Of a stretch of 64,000 bases of DNA, positions 50,677 to 59,493 are shown one piece after another; the stretch's first letter is position 1, and the number at the start of each line of letters is the position of its first letter. A model generated the notes under the pieces. That model saw only the letters and a list, made by a program, of their open reading frames with translations, did not search any database and was not told where the DNA came from. The DNA lies in assembly GCF_021049265.1 (NCBI RefSeq), contig NZ_CP088018.1, positions 2,914,001-2,978,000 on the forward strand. Reading direction: 5' to 3'. The position numbers and the translations under genes are program-made. Source of the DNA: Ruania suaedae. Lineage in GTDB: Bacteria; Actinomycetota; Actinomycetes; Actinomycetales; Beutenbergiaceae.

Positions 50677-51705
50677 ATGGCCTCGGTGACGCTCAGTGAT
50701 GTGGCCCGCGAGGCGGGCGTCTCCCTGGCGACGGCGTCGCGCGCCATCAACGGCAGTGCCAACCGCACCGTGCGGCCCGAGCTGCAGCAACGCGTGCTCG
50801 CCACCGCCGCCCGGCTCGGCTACTCCCCCGACGCGAACGCCCAGGCGATGGCACGCGGACGCACCTCCACGCTCGGTCTCATCGTGCACGACATCGCCGA
50901 CCCGTACTTCTCCTCGATCGCCGCCGGCGTGACGACAGCCGCGGAGGCCGCGGGCCTGATGGTCACGCTCGCCAGCACCGGACACCGGCCGGAGAAGGAG
51001 CTGGCGTTCGTCGACGTGCTGCAGAGTCAGCGGGCCCGGGCGATCGTGATCGCCGGTGGCCGTCAGGACGACCAGGAGGTCAACGAGCGGCTGCGCGCCG
51101 CCCTGTCCACCTACCGGTCCCGCGGTGGCACCGTCGCGGCGATCGGGCAGTCGATCCTGGACGTGCACACGGTGGCCATCCACAACGTCGGCGGGGCGGG
51201 CGACCTGGCGCGGGCACTGCACGGACGTGGGTACCGCGACTTCGCCGTGCTCACCGGCCCCGGACCGCACCTGACCGCCCGGGAGCGCACCGAAGGATTC
51301 ACGACGGCGCTGGCCGAGCTCGGCACGAACGTCCGGGCAGACCGTGTGGTCGCCTCGGAGTTCACCCGCGACGGCGGCTACCGGGCGATGACGGATCTGA
51401 TCGCCCGGGTGGGCCGCGAGGGTCTTGCCGCCTGCGCGGTCTTCGCCGTCAACGACGTGATGGCGATGGGGGCCATGGCCGCCGCGCGGGAGGCCGGTCT
51501 GCGCGTGGGTGAGAGCGTGGGGATCGCCGGGTTCGACGACATCGTCACCCTGCGGGACATCACGCCCGGGTTGAGTACGGTCGCGGTCCCGCTGGTGGAC
51601 GCGGGCGTGCGTGCCACGCGAATGGCCCTGGACTCCGACGGCGAGATCGTCGTGGAGCAGCTGGACGCCACGGTCGTTCTGCGGGACTCGACCCCAGGCC
51701 CGTGA
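50677..51705 (+). CDS. LacI family transcriptional regulator
   Basis: A 342-residue repressor with headpiece VTLSDVAREAGVSLATASRAINGSANRTV and hinge LGYSPDANAQAMARGRTSTLGL. The effector domain follows: VHDIADPYFSSIAAGVTTAAE, VAIHNVGGAGDLARALHGRGYRD, VFAVNDVMAMGAMAAARE, AGFDDIVTLRDITPGLSTV. Start fixed by the leaderless promoter. Operator-like palindromes at its own promoter and before the next operon suggest it controls both; the inducing sugar is unknown. Confidence 0.9.
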   Translation: MASVTLSDVAREAGVSLATASRAINGSANRTVRPELQQRVLATAARLGYSPDANAQAMARGRTSTLGLIVHDIADPYFSSIAAGVTTAAEAAGLMVTLASTGHRPEKELAFVDVLQSQRARAIVIAGGRQDDQEVNERLRAALSTYRSRGGTVAAIGQSILDVHTVAIHNVGGAGDLARALHGRGYRDFAVLTGPGPHLTARERTEGFTTALAELGTNVRADRVVASEFTRDGGYRAMTDLIARVGREGLAACAVFAVNDVMAMGAMAAAREAGLRVGESVGIAGFDDIVTLRDITPGLSTVAVPLVDAGVRATRMALDSDGEIVVEQLDATVVLRDSTPGP

Positions 51706-51728
51706 CCCGACGCCCTCGAGGGCGATGC

Positions 51729-51757
51729 TTGACCGTGCCGAAGCAGAACCGTATGCT
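51729..51757 (+). promoter_or_regulatory. Promoter of the Gfo/Idh/MocA operon
   Basis: TTGACC at 51729-51734 and TATGCT at 51752-51757 are separated by exactly 17 bases. This is the clearest -35/-10 pair in the window. Confidence 0.7.
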
Positions 51758-51775
51758 GCGGAAAGCGCATTCCGC
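51758..51775. promoter_or_regulatory. LacI-type operator at the start of the Gfo/Idh/MocA transcript
   Basis: GCGGAA-AGCGCA-TTCCGC is a perfect inverted repeat in its six-base arms and shares the central AGCGC with the operator at 50653-50668. It abuts the -10 box, covering the presumed transcription start. Confidence 0.65.
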
Positions 51776-51830
51776 CCTGGCTGGTCCACGGGCGAGACCG
51801 CCCCGCACCCCCGATCCTTCAGGAGCACCC

Positions 51831-52994
51831 ATGAGCACCCGCACTCTGCGCATCGCGATGAACGGCATCACCGGCCGGATGGGCTACCGCCAGCACCTTC
51901 TCCGCTCGATCCTGCCGATCCGCGACCAGGGCGGGATCACCCTCGCCGACGGCACCAAGGTGCAGGTGGAGCCGATCCTGGTGGGCCGCCGCGAGAATGC
52001 CCTCGCCGAGATCGCCGCCGAGCACGGCATCGCCGAGTACACCACCGACCTGGACGCCATCGTCACCGACGAGCGCACCGACATCGTCTTCGACGCCTCG
52101 ATGACCAGCCTGCGCCCGGCCACCCTGACCAAGGCGATGAAGGCCGGCAAGCACATCTTCACCGAGAAGCCCACCGCCGAGACCCTGGAGGAGGCCATCG
52201 AGCTGGCCCGCCTGCAGGCCGAGACCGGCGTCACCGCCGGCGTCGTCCACGACAAGCTGTACCTGCCGGGACTGGTCAAGCTGCGCCGTCTGGTGGACGA
52301 GGGCTTCTTCGGCCGCATCCTCTCCCTGCGCGGGGAGTTCGGCTACTGGGTGTTCGAGGGTGAGCACCAGGCGGCCCAGCGCCCGAGCTGGAACTACCGC
52401 AAGGAGGACGGCGGCGGCATGACCACCGACATGTTCTGCCACTGGAACTACGTGCTCGAGGGCATCCTCGGCTCGGTCAAGTCGGTCACCGCGAAGACCA
52501 TCACCCACATCCCCACCCGATGGGACGAGAAGGGCGCCGAGTACGCCGCCACCGCCGACGACGCCGCCTACGGCATCTTCGAGGTCGCCGGCCCCGACGG
52601 CGAGGACATCATCGCCCAGATCAACTCCTCCTGGGCGGTCCGCGTCTACCGCGACGAGCTGGTCGAGTTCCAGATCGACGGCACCCACGGTTCGGCCGTC
52701 GCGGGTCTGAACAAGTGCGTCGCCCAGCAGCGCGGCCACACCCCCAAGCCCGTCTGGAACCCCGACCTGCCGGTCACCGAGTCTTTCCGCGACCAGTGGA
52801 TGGAGGTGCCCGCCAACGGTGACCTCGACAACGGCTTCAAGGCCCAGTGGGAGGAGTTCCTGCGCGATGTGCTCGCCGGCCGCGAGCACCGCTACGACCT
52901 CCTCTCGGCCGCGCGCGGCGTGCAGCTGGCCGAGGCGGGACTGGCCTCCTCCGCCGAGGGCAAGCGCATCGCGCTCGACCCGATCACGCTGTGA
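51831..52994 (+). CDS. Gfo/Idh/MocA family oxidoreductase
   Basis: A 387-residue NAD(P)-dependent sugar or cyclitol dehydrogenase. N-terminal Rossmann segment TLRIAMNGITGRMGYRQHL (a variant glycine pattern), VFDASMTSLRPATLTKAM, the EKP motif in HIFTEKPTAETLEEAI, and VVHDKLYLPGLVKLRRLV at the domain junction. AGGAGCACCC precedes the ATG. It is coupled (GTGA) to a TIM-barrel isomerase, a pairing typical of inositol-like or rare sugar catabolism. Confidence 0.92.
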   Translation: MSTRTLRIAMNGITGRMGYRQHLLRSILPIRDQGGITLADGTKVQVEPILVGRRENALAEIAAEHGIAEYTTDLDAIVTDERTDIVFDASMTSLRPATLTKAMKAGKHIFTEKPTAETLEEAIELARLQAETGVTAGVVHDKLYLPGLVKLRRLVDEGFFGRILSLRGEFGYWVFEGEHQAAQRPSWNYRKEDGGGMTTDMFCHWNYVLEGILGSVKSVTAKTITHIPTRWDEKGAEYAATADDAAYGIFEVAGPDGEDIIAQINSSWAVRVYRDELVEFQIDGTHGSAVAGLNKCVAQQRGHTPKPVWNPDLPVTESFRDQWMEVPANGDLDNGFKAQWEEFLRDVLAGREHRYDLLSAARGVQLAEAGLASSAEGKRIALDPITL

Positions 52995-53893
52995 CCGCCA
53001 CCCACGACGGCGGAGCCTCCGTGACCGATCTGTCCCGCCTCTCCCTCAACACGGCCACCACCAAGGCCCTGACCCTCGCCCAGGCGGTCGACGTGGCCGC
53101 CGGGGCCGGGCTGGGCGCCGTCGGCCTCTGGCGGGATCGGGTGGCCGAGGCGGGCCTGGAGAACGCCGCGAGGATCGTGGCCGACGCCGGTCTGCGGGTC
53201 TCCTCGCTGTGCCGGGGCGGCTTCCTGACGGCAGCCGAGCCGTCCGGCCAGTCGGACGCCCTCGAGGACAACCGTGCCGCGATCGTCGAGGCCGCCACGC
53301 TCGGCACGTCCGAGCTGATCATGGTGGTCGGCGGGCTCCCGGCGGCCACCACACCCGGTGGGCCCGCCGAGCCCCACGGCGACAAGGACATCGTCGCGGC
53401 CCGCGCCCGGGTGGCGCACCGGATCGGCGAACTTGCGCCGTTCGCAGCCCAGCACGGGGTGCGCCTGGTGCTGGAGCCGTTGCACCCGATCTTCGCCGCC
53501 GACCGCGCGGTGCTGTCCACCCTCGGGCAGTGCCTGGACCTGGCCGCCGAGTTCCCGCCCGAGCAGGTCGGCGTGGTCGTCGACACCTATCACGTGTGGT
53601 GGGACCCGACGCTGCGTGAGCAGATCGCGCGTGCCGGCCGCGAGGACCGGATCGCCTCCTATCAGGTGTGCGACTGGATCCTGCCGCTGGCGGTCGACCC
53701 GCTGCTCTCACGAGGGTTCATGGGTGATGGCTACATCGACTTCCCCACCATCACCCGGTGGGTGAGCGAGGCCGGCTACGCCGGTGACGTCGAGGTGGAG
53801 ATCTTCAATCAGGAGATCTGGGACGCGCCCGGTGCTCAGACGGTGGCGACCATGGCCGAACGCTACGCCACGCTGGTCCAGCCCTACCTGTGA
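52991..53893 (+). CDS. Sugar phosphate isomerase/epimerase (AP endonuclease family 2 TIM barrel)
   Basis: A 300-residue TIM-barrel protein of the xylose isomerase-like group (IolE/IolH/hydroxypyruvate isomerase relatives). Metal-site segments include HGVRLVLEPLHPIF, VGVVVDTYHVWWDP, ASYQVCDWILPL, GDGYIDFPTITRWV and GDVEVEIFNQEIWD. GTG at 52991 overlaps the upstream stop. It presumably isomerises the product or substrate of the adjacent dehydrogenase. Confidence 0.9.
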   Translation: MTATHDGGASVTDLSRLSLNTATTKALTLAQAVDVAAGAGLGAVGLWRDRVAEAGLENAARIVADAGLRVSSLCRGGFLTAAEPSGQSDALEDNRAAIVEAATLGTSELIMVVGGLPAATTPGGPAEPHGDKDIVAARARVAHRIGELAPFAAQHGVRLVLEPLHPIFAADRAVLSTLGQCLDLAAEFPPEQVGVVVDTYHVWWDPTLREQIARAGREDRIASYQVCDWILPLAVDPLLSRGFMGDGYIDFPTITRWVSEAGYAGDVEVEIFNQEIWDAPGAQTVATMAERYATLVQPYL

Positions 53894-53920
53894 CCGGGCC
53901 CGGCTCCGAGTGGCGAGTGC

Positions 53921-53942
53921 TCTCATCCTGCCTAGGATGAGA
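53921..53942. promoter_or_regulatory. Inverted repeat with -10 box upstream of the PRC-like gene
   Basis: TCTCATCC (53921-53928) and GGATGAGA (53935-53942) are perfect 8-bp arms; the -10-like TAGGAT (53933-53938) lies across the right arm. Either an operator or a terminator of the preceding operon. Confidence 0.4.
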
Positions 53943-54014
53943 GGACGGGACGTTGCCGGGGACATGCACAGACCCCGGGCAACGCCCCATCGCAGACACA
54001 ACAAGGAGGCGACG

Positions 54015-54377
54015 ATGACGGACGCAACTGGTAGCACCGGGCCGATCACCGAGGTTCGCGAGGGCATGACGGTCTTCGATTCCGGCGGTGAGAAGGTCGG
54101 CACCGTCCGTGACATCCAGATGGGCGACCCGGGTGCGACCACCTCCGCAGGACAGGAGAACGACCGCGGCAACAGCCTGGTCGGGAACGTGGCCGACGCG
54201 CTGCGGATCGACTCCCTTCCCGAGGCTGCCCGCGAGCGCCTCATGCGCGTGGGGTTCGTGCGTGTGGACTCCAGTGGCCTCTTCCACCGGGACCGCTACG
54301 CCGCCAGCGACGAGATCGGCGCGGTGAAGGACGATGCCGTGCACCTCACGGTCGCCGGCGACCATCTCCTGCACTGA
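54015..54377 (+). CDS. Hypothetical protein with PRC-barrel-like N-terminus
   Basis: A 120-residue soluble protein. The segment ITEVREGMTVFDSGGEKVGTVRDIQMGDP is like the PRC-barrel/DUF2171 pattern (a strand-turn motif with VFDxxGEKVGTV), and the C-terminus FVRVDSSGLFHRDRYAASDEIGAV matches the second half of such proteins. Role unknown; relatives are often stress-related. A strong AAGGAGG site precedes the ATG, and a terminator follows directly. Confidence 0.75.
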   Translation: MTDATGSTGPITEVREGMTVFDSGGEKVGTVRDIQMGDPGATTSAGQENDRGNSLVGNVADALRIDSLPEAARERLMRVGFVRVDSSGLFHRDRYAASDEIGAVKDDAVHLTVAGDHLLH

Positions 54378-54383
54378 CCCCGG

Positions 54384-54410
54384 CCTGGGCGCACCGGCGG
54401 TGCGCCCAGG
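54384..54410 (+). terminator. Terminator hairpin after the PRC-like gene
   Basis: CCTGGGCGCACC at 54384-54395 pairs perfectly with GGTGCGCCCAGG at 54399-54410 over a three-base loop. It starts 7 bases past the stop. Confidence 0.75.
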
Positions 54411-54427
54411 ACACTCGTCAGTACGAC

Positions 54428-54465
54428 CGACACCGCGTAGGCCCGTCGTGGCCTGCGCGGTGTCG
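54428..54465 (+). promoter_or_regulatory. Second strong hairpin, 30 bases upstream of the beta-propeller array
   Basis: Arms at 54428-54443 and 54450-54465 pair at 15 of 16 positions, the exception being a T-G (U-G in RNA), with loop CGTCGT. A second terminator, a reverse-strand element or a leader structure of the array are all possible. Confidence 0.55.
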
Positions 54466-54494
54466 TGCGTGCGTGCGGCACCGGGTGAGCGCCG

Positions 54495-55778
54495 GTGAAG
54501 GAGCCGGTGGAGGAGTTCACCCTCGAGATCGGCGAGGGCTTGAACGTCTCGCCCGGGTCCGCCCGAGCCGCGGGCGCCGCGCCCCGGCGACGGCGCAGCT
54601 CTCCCTGGCCCTGGGTCGCTGCGGCACTCGCGCTCGCCGTGTCCGGTGTGGCGATCTCCCCCGGCGGTGAGCGCCCGGATCCTCGCCCGCCCCAGACAGC
54701 GTGGACCCATCCGTCGACGCCGGGTCGCGCACCAGGCGCTTGGACGCTCGAGGGGGCCCCGGTGGTCGCGAGCTCGACCGGCGTCGCCGCGTTCGAGCCC
54801 ACGACCGGTGCCGAGCTCTGGTCGGTGCCGCTGGACGATCCGGCGTGCACCGCTGCCGCAGAACAGCTGACCTGCGTGCACGGCCAGGGCGAGGGCGCGA
54901 TGATGGCGACGATCAGCGCCTCCGGAACACTCCACGAGGAGCCACTCCCCGGAGCCGATATCGCGATGGCGTACGACGGCGATCTCCTCGTCGGTGGCCT
55001 CGAACCCGAACGCCCGTGGCTGGGCCGGTTCACCGCGGAGCAGCCGCGCCGGGAGATCTGGCGCGTGCGCGCCGAGCGCCCCTCCGATGCGATGCGCTGG
55101 CAGGGAATGACACTGAGCCAGGGGGTGGCGACCGTCCACTCGGGGCGCGACGCCGACGGCTGGGCCCGGTTCGGGATGGCCGCCGAGGTCGAGACCGGCG
55201 AGATGACGACGGCCATCGTGCTCGCCCCCGGAGGCAGCTCCGGGTTCGGCGCCGGGCCACCGCTGGGAGCCGATCCGGACATGCTGCTCCCGCTCGCCGG
55301 CCCGGGTCTCGATGTCCCCGGCCGGCCGGAGGCGGTGGTCAACCGGCGCGGGGTCTTCACCGAAGCCGACGGTGATCCGTTGCTGGAGGTCAACGGCTTC
55401 TCGCTGGCCGCCTATGGCGACGACATCGTCGCCTTCACCGCCGACCCCGGCGCACCGCCCGAGCACCGGGAGGTGCGGATCGAACGCCTCGACGTGCGCA
55501 CCGGTGAGTCGCTGTGGGCGATCCCGCTCGATCTGGTGGCGACCTGCCCATGCGCCCGGAGCGCGGACACGTTAGTGCTCACCGACCTGGTCGAGCGCGA
55601 GGATCCCCCGGAGTTCACCAGCCCGGTGCGGGTTCGGGCACTGCTCGGCGTCGACCCCGAGGCAGGGCTGCTCCGCTGGCGCCTGCCGGTGACCGGACCG
55701 CCCGACGCCTTCACCGCCGATGTGGGCCGGTTGTACGTCCTGGCCGAGGGCACCCTGACGGCCTACGCGACACGTTGA
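54495..55778 (+). CDS. Membrane-anchored PQQ-like beta-propeller protein, array copy 1
   Basis: A 427-residue protein. A cytoplasmic tail with EEFTLEIGEG is followed by APRRRRSSPWPW and one helix (about 37-55: WVAAALALAVSGVAI) ending SPGGERP. The external part has propeller blades of the A-x-D-x-x-TG-x-x-x-W kind: EPTTGAELWSVPL, DVRTGESLWAIPL, DPEAGLLRWRLPV. Cysteines: C-x8-C in DPACTAAAEQLTCVHG and CPC in ATCPCARSADTLV. PQQ ligands are not evident, so a scaffold role is more likely than an enzyme. GTG 54495 used; GTG 54507 (VEEFTL) is an alternative with AAGGAG close by. Confidence 0.85.
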   Translation: MKEPVEEFTLEIGEGLNVSPGSARAAGAAPRRRRSSPWPWVAAALALAVSGVAISPGGERPDPRPPQTAWTHPSTPGRAPGAWTLEGAPVVASSTGVAAFEPTTGAELWSVPLDDPACTAAAEQLTCVHGQGEGAMMATISASGTLHEEPLPGADIAMAYDGDLLVGGLEPERPWLGRFTAEQPRREIWRVRAERPSDAMRWQGMTLSQGVATVHSGRDADGWARFGMAAEVETGEMTTAIVLAPGGSSGFGAGPPLGADPDMLLPLAGPGLDVPGRPEAVVNRRGVFTEADGDPLLEVNGFSLAAYGDDIVAFTADPGAPPEHREVRIERLDVRTGESLWAIPLDLVATCPCARSADTLVLTDLVEREDPPEFTSPVRVRALLGVDPEAGLLRWRLPVTGPPDAFTADVGRLYVLAEGTLTAYATR

Positions 55779-55795
55779 CTCCGGGTGAGAATGGG

Positions 55796-57085
55796 ATGAT
55801 GGTGAGCGGTCGGACCGACGAGTTCACCCTCGATGGCGAGGGGCCACCCGGCACGGCGGCGCCCGGCGAGCCCCGACGACGCGGGCCGGCTCGGACCGCA
55901 GGCTCACCCTGGCCATGGGTCGCCGCGGCGATGGCTCTGCTCGCGGCCGGGGTGGTGGTCTCCCCCGGCGGGGAGCGCCCGGCGGCCGGTCCGCCGCCGG
56001 CGGCGTGGACGCGTGAGGTGCCCGCCGGCCGTGCCCCGTCGGTCTGGGTGAGCGGTGAGCGCACCCTCGTGGCGTCCGCGACCTCGGTCTCCGGCCTCGA
56101 GGCAGCCACCGGGGAGGACCTCTGGTCGGTCCCGCTGGACGATCCAGCCTGCACCGAGCAGGCCGGGCAGCTGACCTGCGTGCACGGCGAGGGCGAGGAC
56201 GCCGTGATCGCCACCGTCACCGCCGAGGGCGACGTCAGCGAGCGCCCCTTCCCGGGCGCGAGCGTGGCCCACGCCGCCGGCGACGCCCTGCTGGTGGCCG
56301 GGCTGACCGAGTCGGGCGTGCCGTTCGTGGACCGCTACGAGGAAGGCGTGGCACAGCGCACCTGGCGCACGGCACTGGACCAGCCGTTCGGTGAGCACCC
56401 CTTCGGTCGGGCCACCGTGAGCCAGGGCGTCGCGACGTTCTACCGGACGCTGAGCGACCCCTACCCGTTCCTCGCGGTCGAGGTCGCGACCGGTGAGCAA
56501 CAGCCGACCGTCATCCTGACCCCGCGGGGCCGGATGGTGGGGATGAACGACGGTGTCGAGTCGGGCGACCTGCAGATCGTGCCGGTGCCGGGGCCGGGGC
56601 TGGACCTGCCCGATCACCCCGACGCGGTCGTCACCACCTCCGGGGTCACGACTCCCGGGGGCGAGATGGAGTACGCCAGCGTCTCCGGCACCATCGTCGC
56701 GGCGCTCGGCCAGGACGTGCTGGAGTGGGGCTTCGCCCCGCCGGACGCCCCCTACGATCCGGCGTCGCCGCCCACCGGCCTCCCGGGCACGTTGGCCAGG
56801 GTCGACGTGTTCGGCCGAGGGCGGTCGTGGAGCACGCCGACCGACGGGATCCTGGGGTGCCCGTGCGCCGTCAGCGAGAACACTGCAGCCTTGCTCACCA
56901 GTCGCTGGGTCCAGGATTCCGACCAGCCCGACCTCGAGCCGTATGCGATCCACGGCTTCGACCTGGGCGACGGTTCGACCCGCTGGTCGATACCGCTCAC
57001 CACCGCACCCGACGGCGTCGCCGCCGGGCCCGACCACCTCTACGTCCTCAGCGAGGGCACCCTGACCGCCTACGTCGATCGCTGA
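55796..57085 (+). CDS. Membrane-anchored PQQ-like beta-propeller protein, array copy 2
   Basis: A 429-residue paralogue 17 bases after copy 1. TDEFTLDGEG tail, AGSPWPW before the helix (WVAAAMALLAAGVVV), then SPGGERP. Blades: EAATGEDLWSVPLDDPAC, DLGDGSTRWSIPL. The cysteines keep their positions: ACTEQAGQLTCVHG (C-x8-C) and GCPCAVSENTAAL. It is closest to copy 1, including long identical DNA stretches around the C-x8-C region. Two adjacent ATGs (55796, 55799) follow GGGTGAG; either may start. Function unknown. Confidence 0.85.
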   Translation: MMVSGRTDEFTLDGEGPPGTAAPGEPRRRGPARTAGSPWPWVAAAMALLAAGVVVSPGGERPAAGPPPAAWTREVPAGRAPSVWVSGERTLVASATSVSGLEAATGEDLWSVPLDDPACTEQAGQLTCVHGEGEDAVIATVTAEGDVSERPFPGASVAHAAGDALLVAGLTESGVPFVDRYEEGVAQRTWRTALDQPFGEHPFGRATVSQGVATFYRTLSDPYPFLAVEVATGEQQPTVILTPRGRMVGMNDGVESGDLQIVPVPGPGLDLPDHPDAVVTTSGVTTPGGEMEYASVSGTIVAALGQDVLEWGFAPPDAPYDPASPPTGLPGTLARVDVFGRGRSWSTPTDGILGCPCAVSENTAALLTSRWVQDSDQPDLEPYAIHGFDLGDGSTRWSIPLTTAPDGVAAGPDHLYVLSEGTLTAYVDR

Positions 57086-57106
57086 CGGCTGGGTGATGAT
57101 GGGGTG

Positions 57107-58315
57107 ATGGGAGCACGCGGCACCGAGGAGTTCACCCTCGGTGCGCCGCGCGCCGGGACGACACCCCCGCACCGGCCCACCGGCCGGGCGCGGGCCTGGC
57201 CGGTGCTGCCCTGGGTGGCATGCGCGCTCGCGCTCATCGTGGCCGCCGTCGCCGTGGCTCCCGCACCCCCGCCCGGGGTCAGCCCGTGGGGGTACCTGCC
57301 GCACCTGCGGGAGCGGCCAGAGCTCGCCTGGCAGCTGGAGAGCACCGAGGTGACCGGGGCCTGGGCGTTCGGTGGGGTGCTCGCCGTCGCCGATCTGAGC
57401 GGGGTCGCCGGGATGGACGCCAGGTCGGGTCGGGAACGCTGGCGGCTCGATGCCCGGGCCCCGCGATGCACCTCCGACGGCACCCTGCTGACCTGCCTGA
57501 CCCGGCGTGAGGACGCCGTGCTCGTCGTCGACCCCGACAGCGGGGCGACCAACCGGTGGGACGTGCCGGACGCCGTGGCCGCCATCGCGTACGAGGACGG
57601 CGTCGTCGCCGTCACCACCTCCGGCCTCACCCGGATCGATGCCGACGGGCGCGCTCTGTGGACGCAACCCCGCACCCTCGGCGCCCCGGTGGCCGAGGGA
57701 CCCGCGGTCATCGATGGCTGGTTGTTCGTCAGCGTCCTCGGTCCGGTCGGAGGCCTGGTACCCCTCGACGTCGAGACCGGTGAGCCGGGCGACCTGGAGG
57801 TCGTCGGGCGGTCGGTCTCCCGCGTCCGCGAGGGGCTGTGGACCTCCTCGGCCGATGGGACGATCCGGCTGTTCGCGCGCGATCAGCAGCAGCACCAGGT
57901 CGGTGACCCGCGGGACTACGTCGCCACCGTGAGCGACCCCGCCCTGCTCGCGGAGCCGCTCCCCCGCACGCAGTCGCAGTGGTCCCCCCTGGCCCTGCTG
58001 CCGGGAGTCGCGCTCGGGAGCGTCGACGGCACCAGGGTCGCCGCGCTGGACACCAGCACCGGGCACGAGCTCTGGCGCCGGGAGCTCGTGATGGGCTGGA
58101 TCGAGACGCCGTTGGTGGACGAGGAGACGATGGTCACCACCGTGCTCGACCCGGCGACGGGGAGTCGATCCACCGTGCAGGCGATCGACGCCCGGACCGG
58201 AGCGGACCGGTGGCGGCTGGAACGCCCCGGCCACATCCGCACGATGATCGGCGGCAACCGGCACCTGTACCTGCTCGACGCCTTCGGCGTCACCGCGTGG
58301 GAGCTGAGCCGCTGA
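57107..58315 (+). CDS. Membrane-anchored PQQ-like beta-propeller protein, array copy 3
   Basis: A 402-residue paralogue. TEEFTLGAPR tail, helix about 32-50 (LPWVACALALIVAAVAVA) and a different linker (GVSPWGYLPHLRERPELAWQ) shared only with copy 4. Blades: DARSGRERWRLDA, DTSTGHELWRREL, DARTGADRWRLERP. C-x8-C kept (PRCTSDGTLLTC); no CPC motif. It begins 21 bases after copy 2 and its stop overlaps the next start (TGATG). Confidence 0.85.
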   Translation: MGARGTEEFTLGAPRAGTTPPHRPTGRARAWPVLPWVACALALIVAAVAVAPAPPPGVSPWGYLPHLRERPELAWQLESTEVTGAWAFGGVLAVADLSGVAGMDARSGRERWRLDARAPRCTSDGTLLTCLTRREDAVLVVDPDSGATNRWDVPDAVAAIAYEDGVVAVTTSGLTRIDADGRALWTQPRTLGAPVAEGPAVIDGWLFVSVLGPVGGLVPLDVETGEPGDLEVVGRSVSRVREGLWTSSADGTIRLFARDQQQHQVGDPRDYVATVSDPALLAEPLPRTQSQWSPLALLPGVALGSVDGTRVAALDTSTGHELWRRELVMGWIETPLVDEETMVTTVLDPATGSRSTVQAIDARTGADRWRLERPGHIRTMIGGNRHLYLLDAFGVTAWELSR

Positions 58316-59493
58316 TGCGCACCGACGAGTTCGAGCCGGCGCCGCCGCCACGAGAACTCCCACCCCGACGGCGACCCCGGACCTGGTCGGGCCCGTGGCC
58401 CTGGGCGATGGTCGCCGTCGTGCTCGTGGTGGGCGCGGTCCTGACCGCGCCCCGGCCCGGGCCGGTGGTCGACCCGTGGGGGCGGGTGCCGGACCTCGCG
58501 AGCACGCCCGAGCTCATGTGGGAGATCGAGCAGTCCGACATCGACGACCTGTGGCTCTTCGACGGGGTGATCGCCTTCGTCGCCCGTGGTGACGTCGTCG
58601 GGCTCGACATCGGGACCGGTGAGCGGCGGTGGGAGGTGAGCGCCACGATCCCCCGGTGCACCTCGACCGGCACCTCGCTGGTGTGTGCCACGGACGGCAC
58701 CACCGTGCTGGAGATCGACCCCCGCAGCGGCCGCGTGGACGAGCACCGCATCGACGGGGTGGTGGCCGCCACCCGACACGAGGGCGATCTGATCGCCGTG
58801 ACCGAGACGGCGATGATCCGCCTGGACGACGAGGGCGAGGTCCGATGGCGGGTGCCCGAGGGCGGTATGGAGCCGAGCCTGTGGTTCGCAGGGCCGGCCG
58901 TGGTGGGAGGGCAGGTGGTGGCGATCCGCTCCGACCTCTACGAGCGGCCCGACGCCCCGGCCGCTGTCGATCCGGAGACCGGCGACACCCTCGGCGGCCC
59001 CGGTGGCTACCCACTCCCCCTGCGGGACGGCGTGTGGACGTTCGGCAGAGGCAGCCCCTCCACGCACTACCTGCTGCGCGGAGAGCCGGCCCCCCTGGTG
59101 AGCGCACTCCCTGTCGTCGCCACCGACGCGCCGCAGCAGCTGTCCGCGAGCGAGTTCACCACGGGCACGGACCTCCCGTTCGCACTGGTCGACGACGTCC
59201 GGGTCGACACCCTGACCGGCGGCGGTGAGGGCGGCACAGCCGCCACGGACGTGAGCACCGGGGAGACGCTCTGGCAGACGGATCAACTCGGCGGACTGGG
59301 CCAGAACACGCTGATCGACAACCGCACGGTGGCCTATCTGTCCTCCACCGAGGACGAGTACGTGTACACCGCCCGCGACGTGCGCACCGGCCGGGAGCAC
59401 TGGAGCATCGCCGGTCAGCTCACCGTCGACACCGACGGTGAGCATCTCCTCGGCAGGACCTCCACCAGCGTGACGGCGTGGGAGCTCGGATGA
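58315..59493 (+). CDS. Membrane-anchored PQQ-like beta-propeller protein, array copy 4
   Basis: A 392-residue paralogue. RTDEFEPAPPP tail, PRRRPRTWSGPWPW, helix about 30-48 (AMVAVVLVVGAVLTA), then VVDPWGRVPDLASTPELMWE as in copy 3. Blades: DIGTGERRWEVSA, DVSTGETLWQTDQL, DVRTGREHWSIAG. C-x8-C kept (PRCTSTGTSLVC), CPC absent. The anchor-coding DNA is nearly the same as in copy 5. Start overlaps the previous stop; stop overlaps the next start (ATGA). Confidence 0.85.
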   Translation: MRTDEFEPAPPPRELPPRRRPRTWSGPWPWAMVAVVLVVGAVLTAPRPGPVVDPWGRVPDLASTPELMWEIEQSDIDDLWLFDGVIAFVARGDVVGLDIGTGERRWEVSATIPRCTSTGTSLVCATDGTTVLEIDPRSGRVDEHRIDGVVAATRHEGDLIAVTETAMIRLDDEGEVRWRVPEGGMEPSLWFAGPAVVGGQVVAIRSDLYERPDAPAAVDPETGDTLGGPGGYPLPLRDGVWTFGRGSPSTHYLLRGEPAPLVSALPVVATDAPQQLSASEFTTGTDLPFALVDDVRVDTLTGGGEGGTAATDVSTGETLWQTDQLGGLGQNTLIDNRTVAYLSSTEDEYVYTARDVRTGREHWSIAGQLTVDTDGEHLLGRTSTSVTAWELG

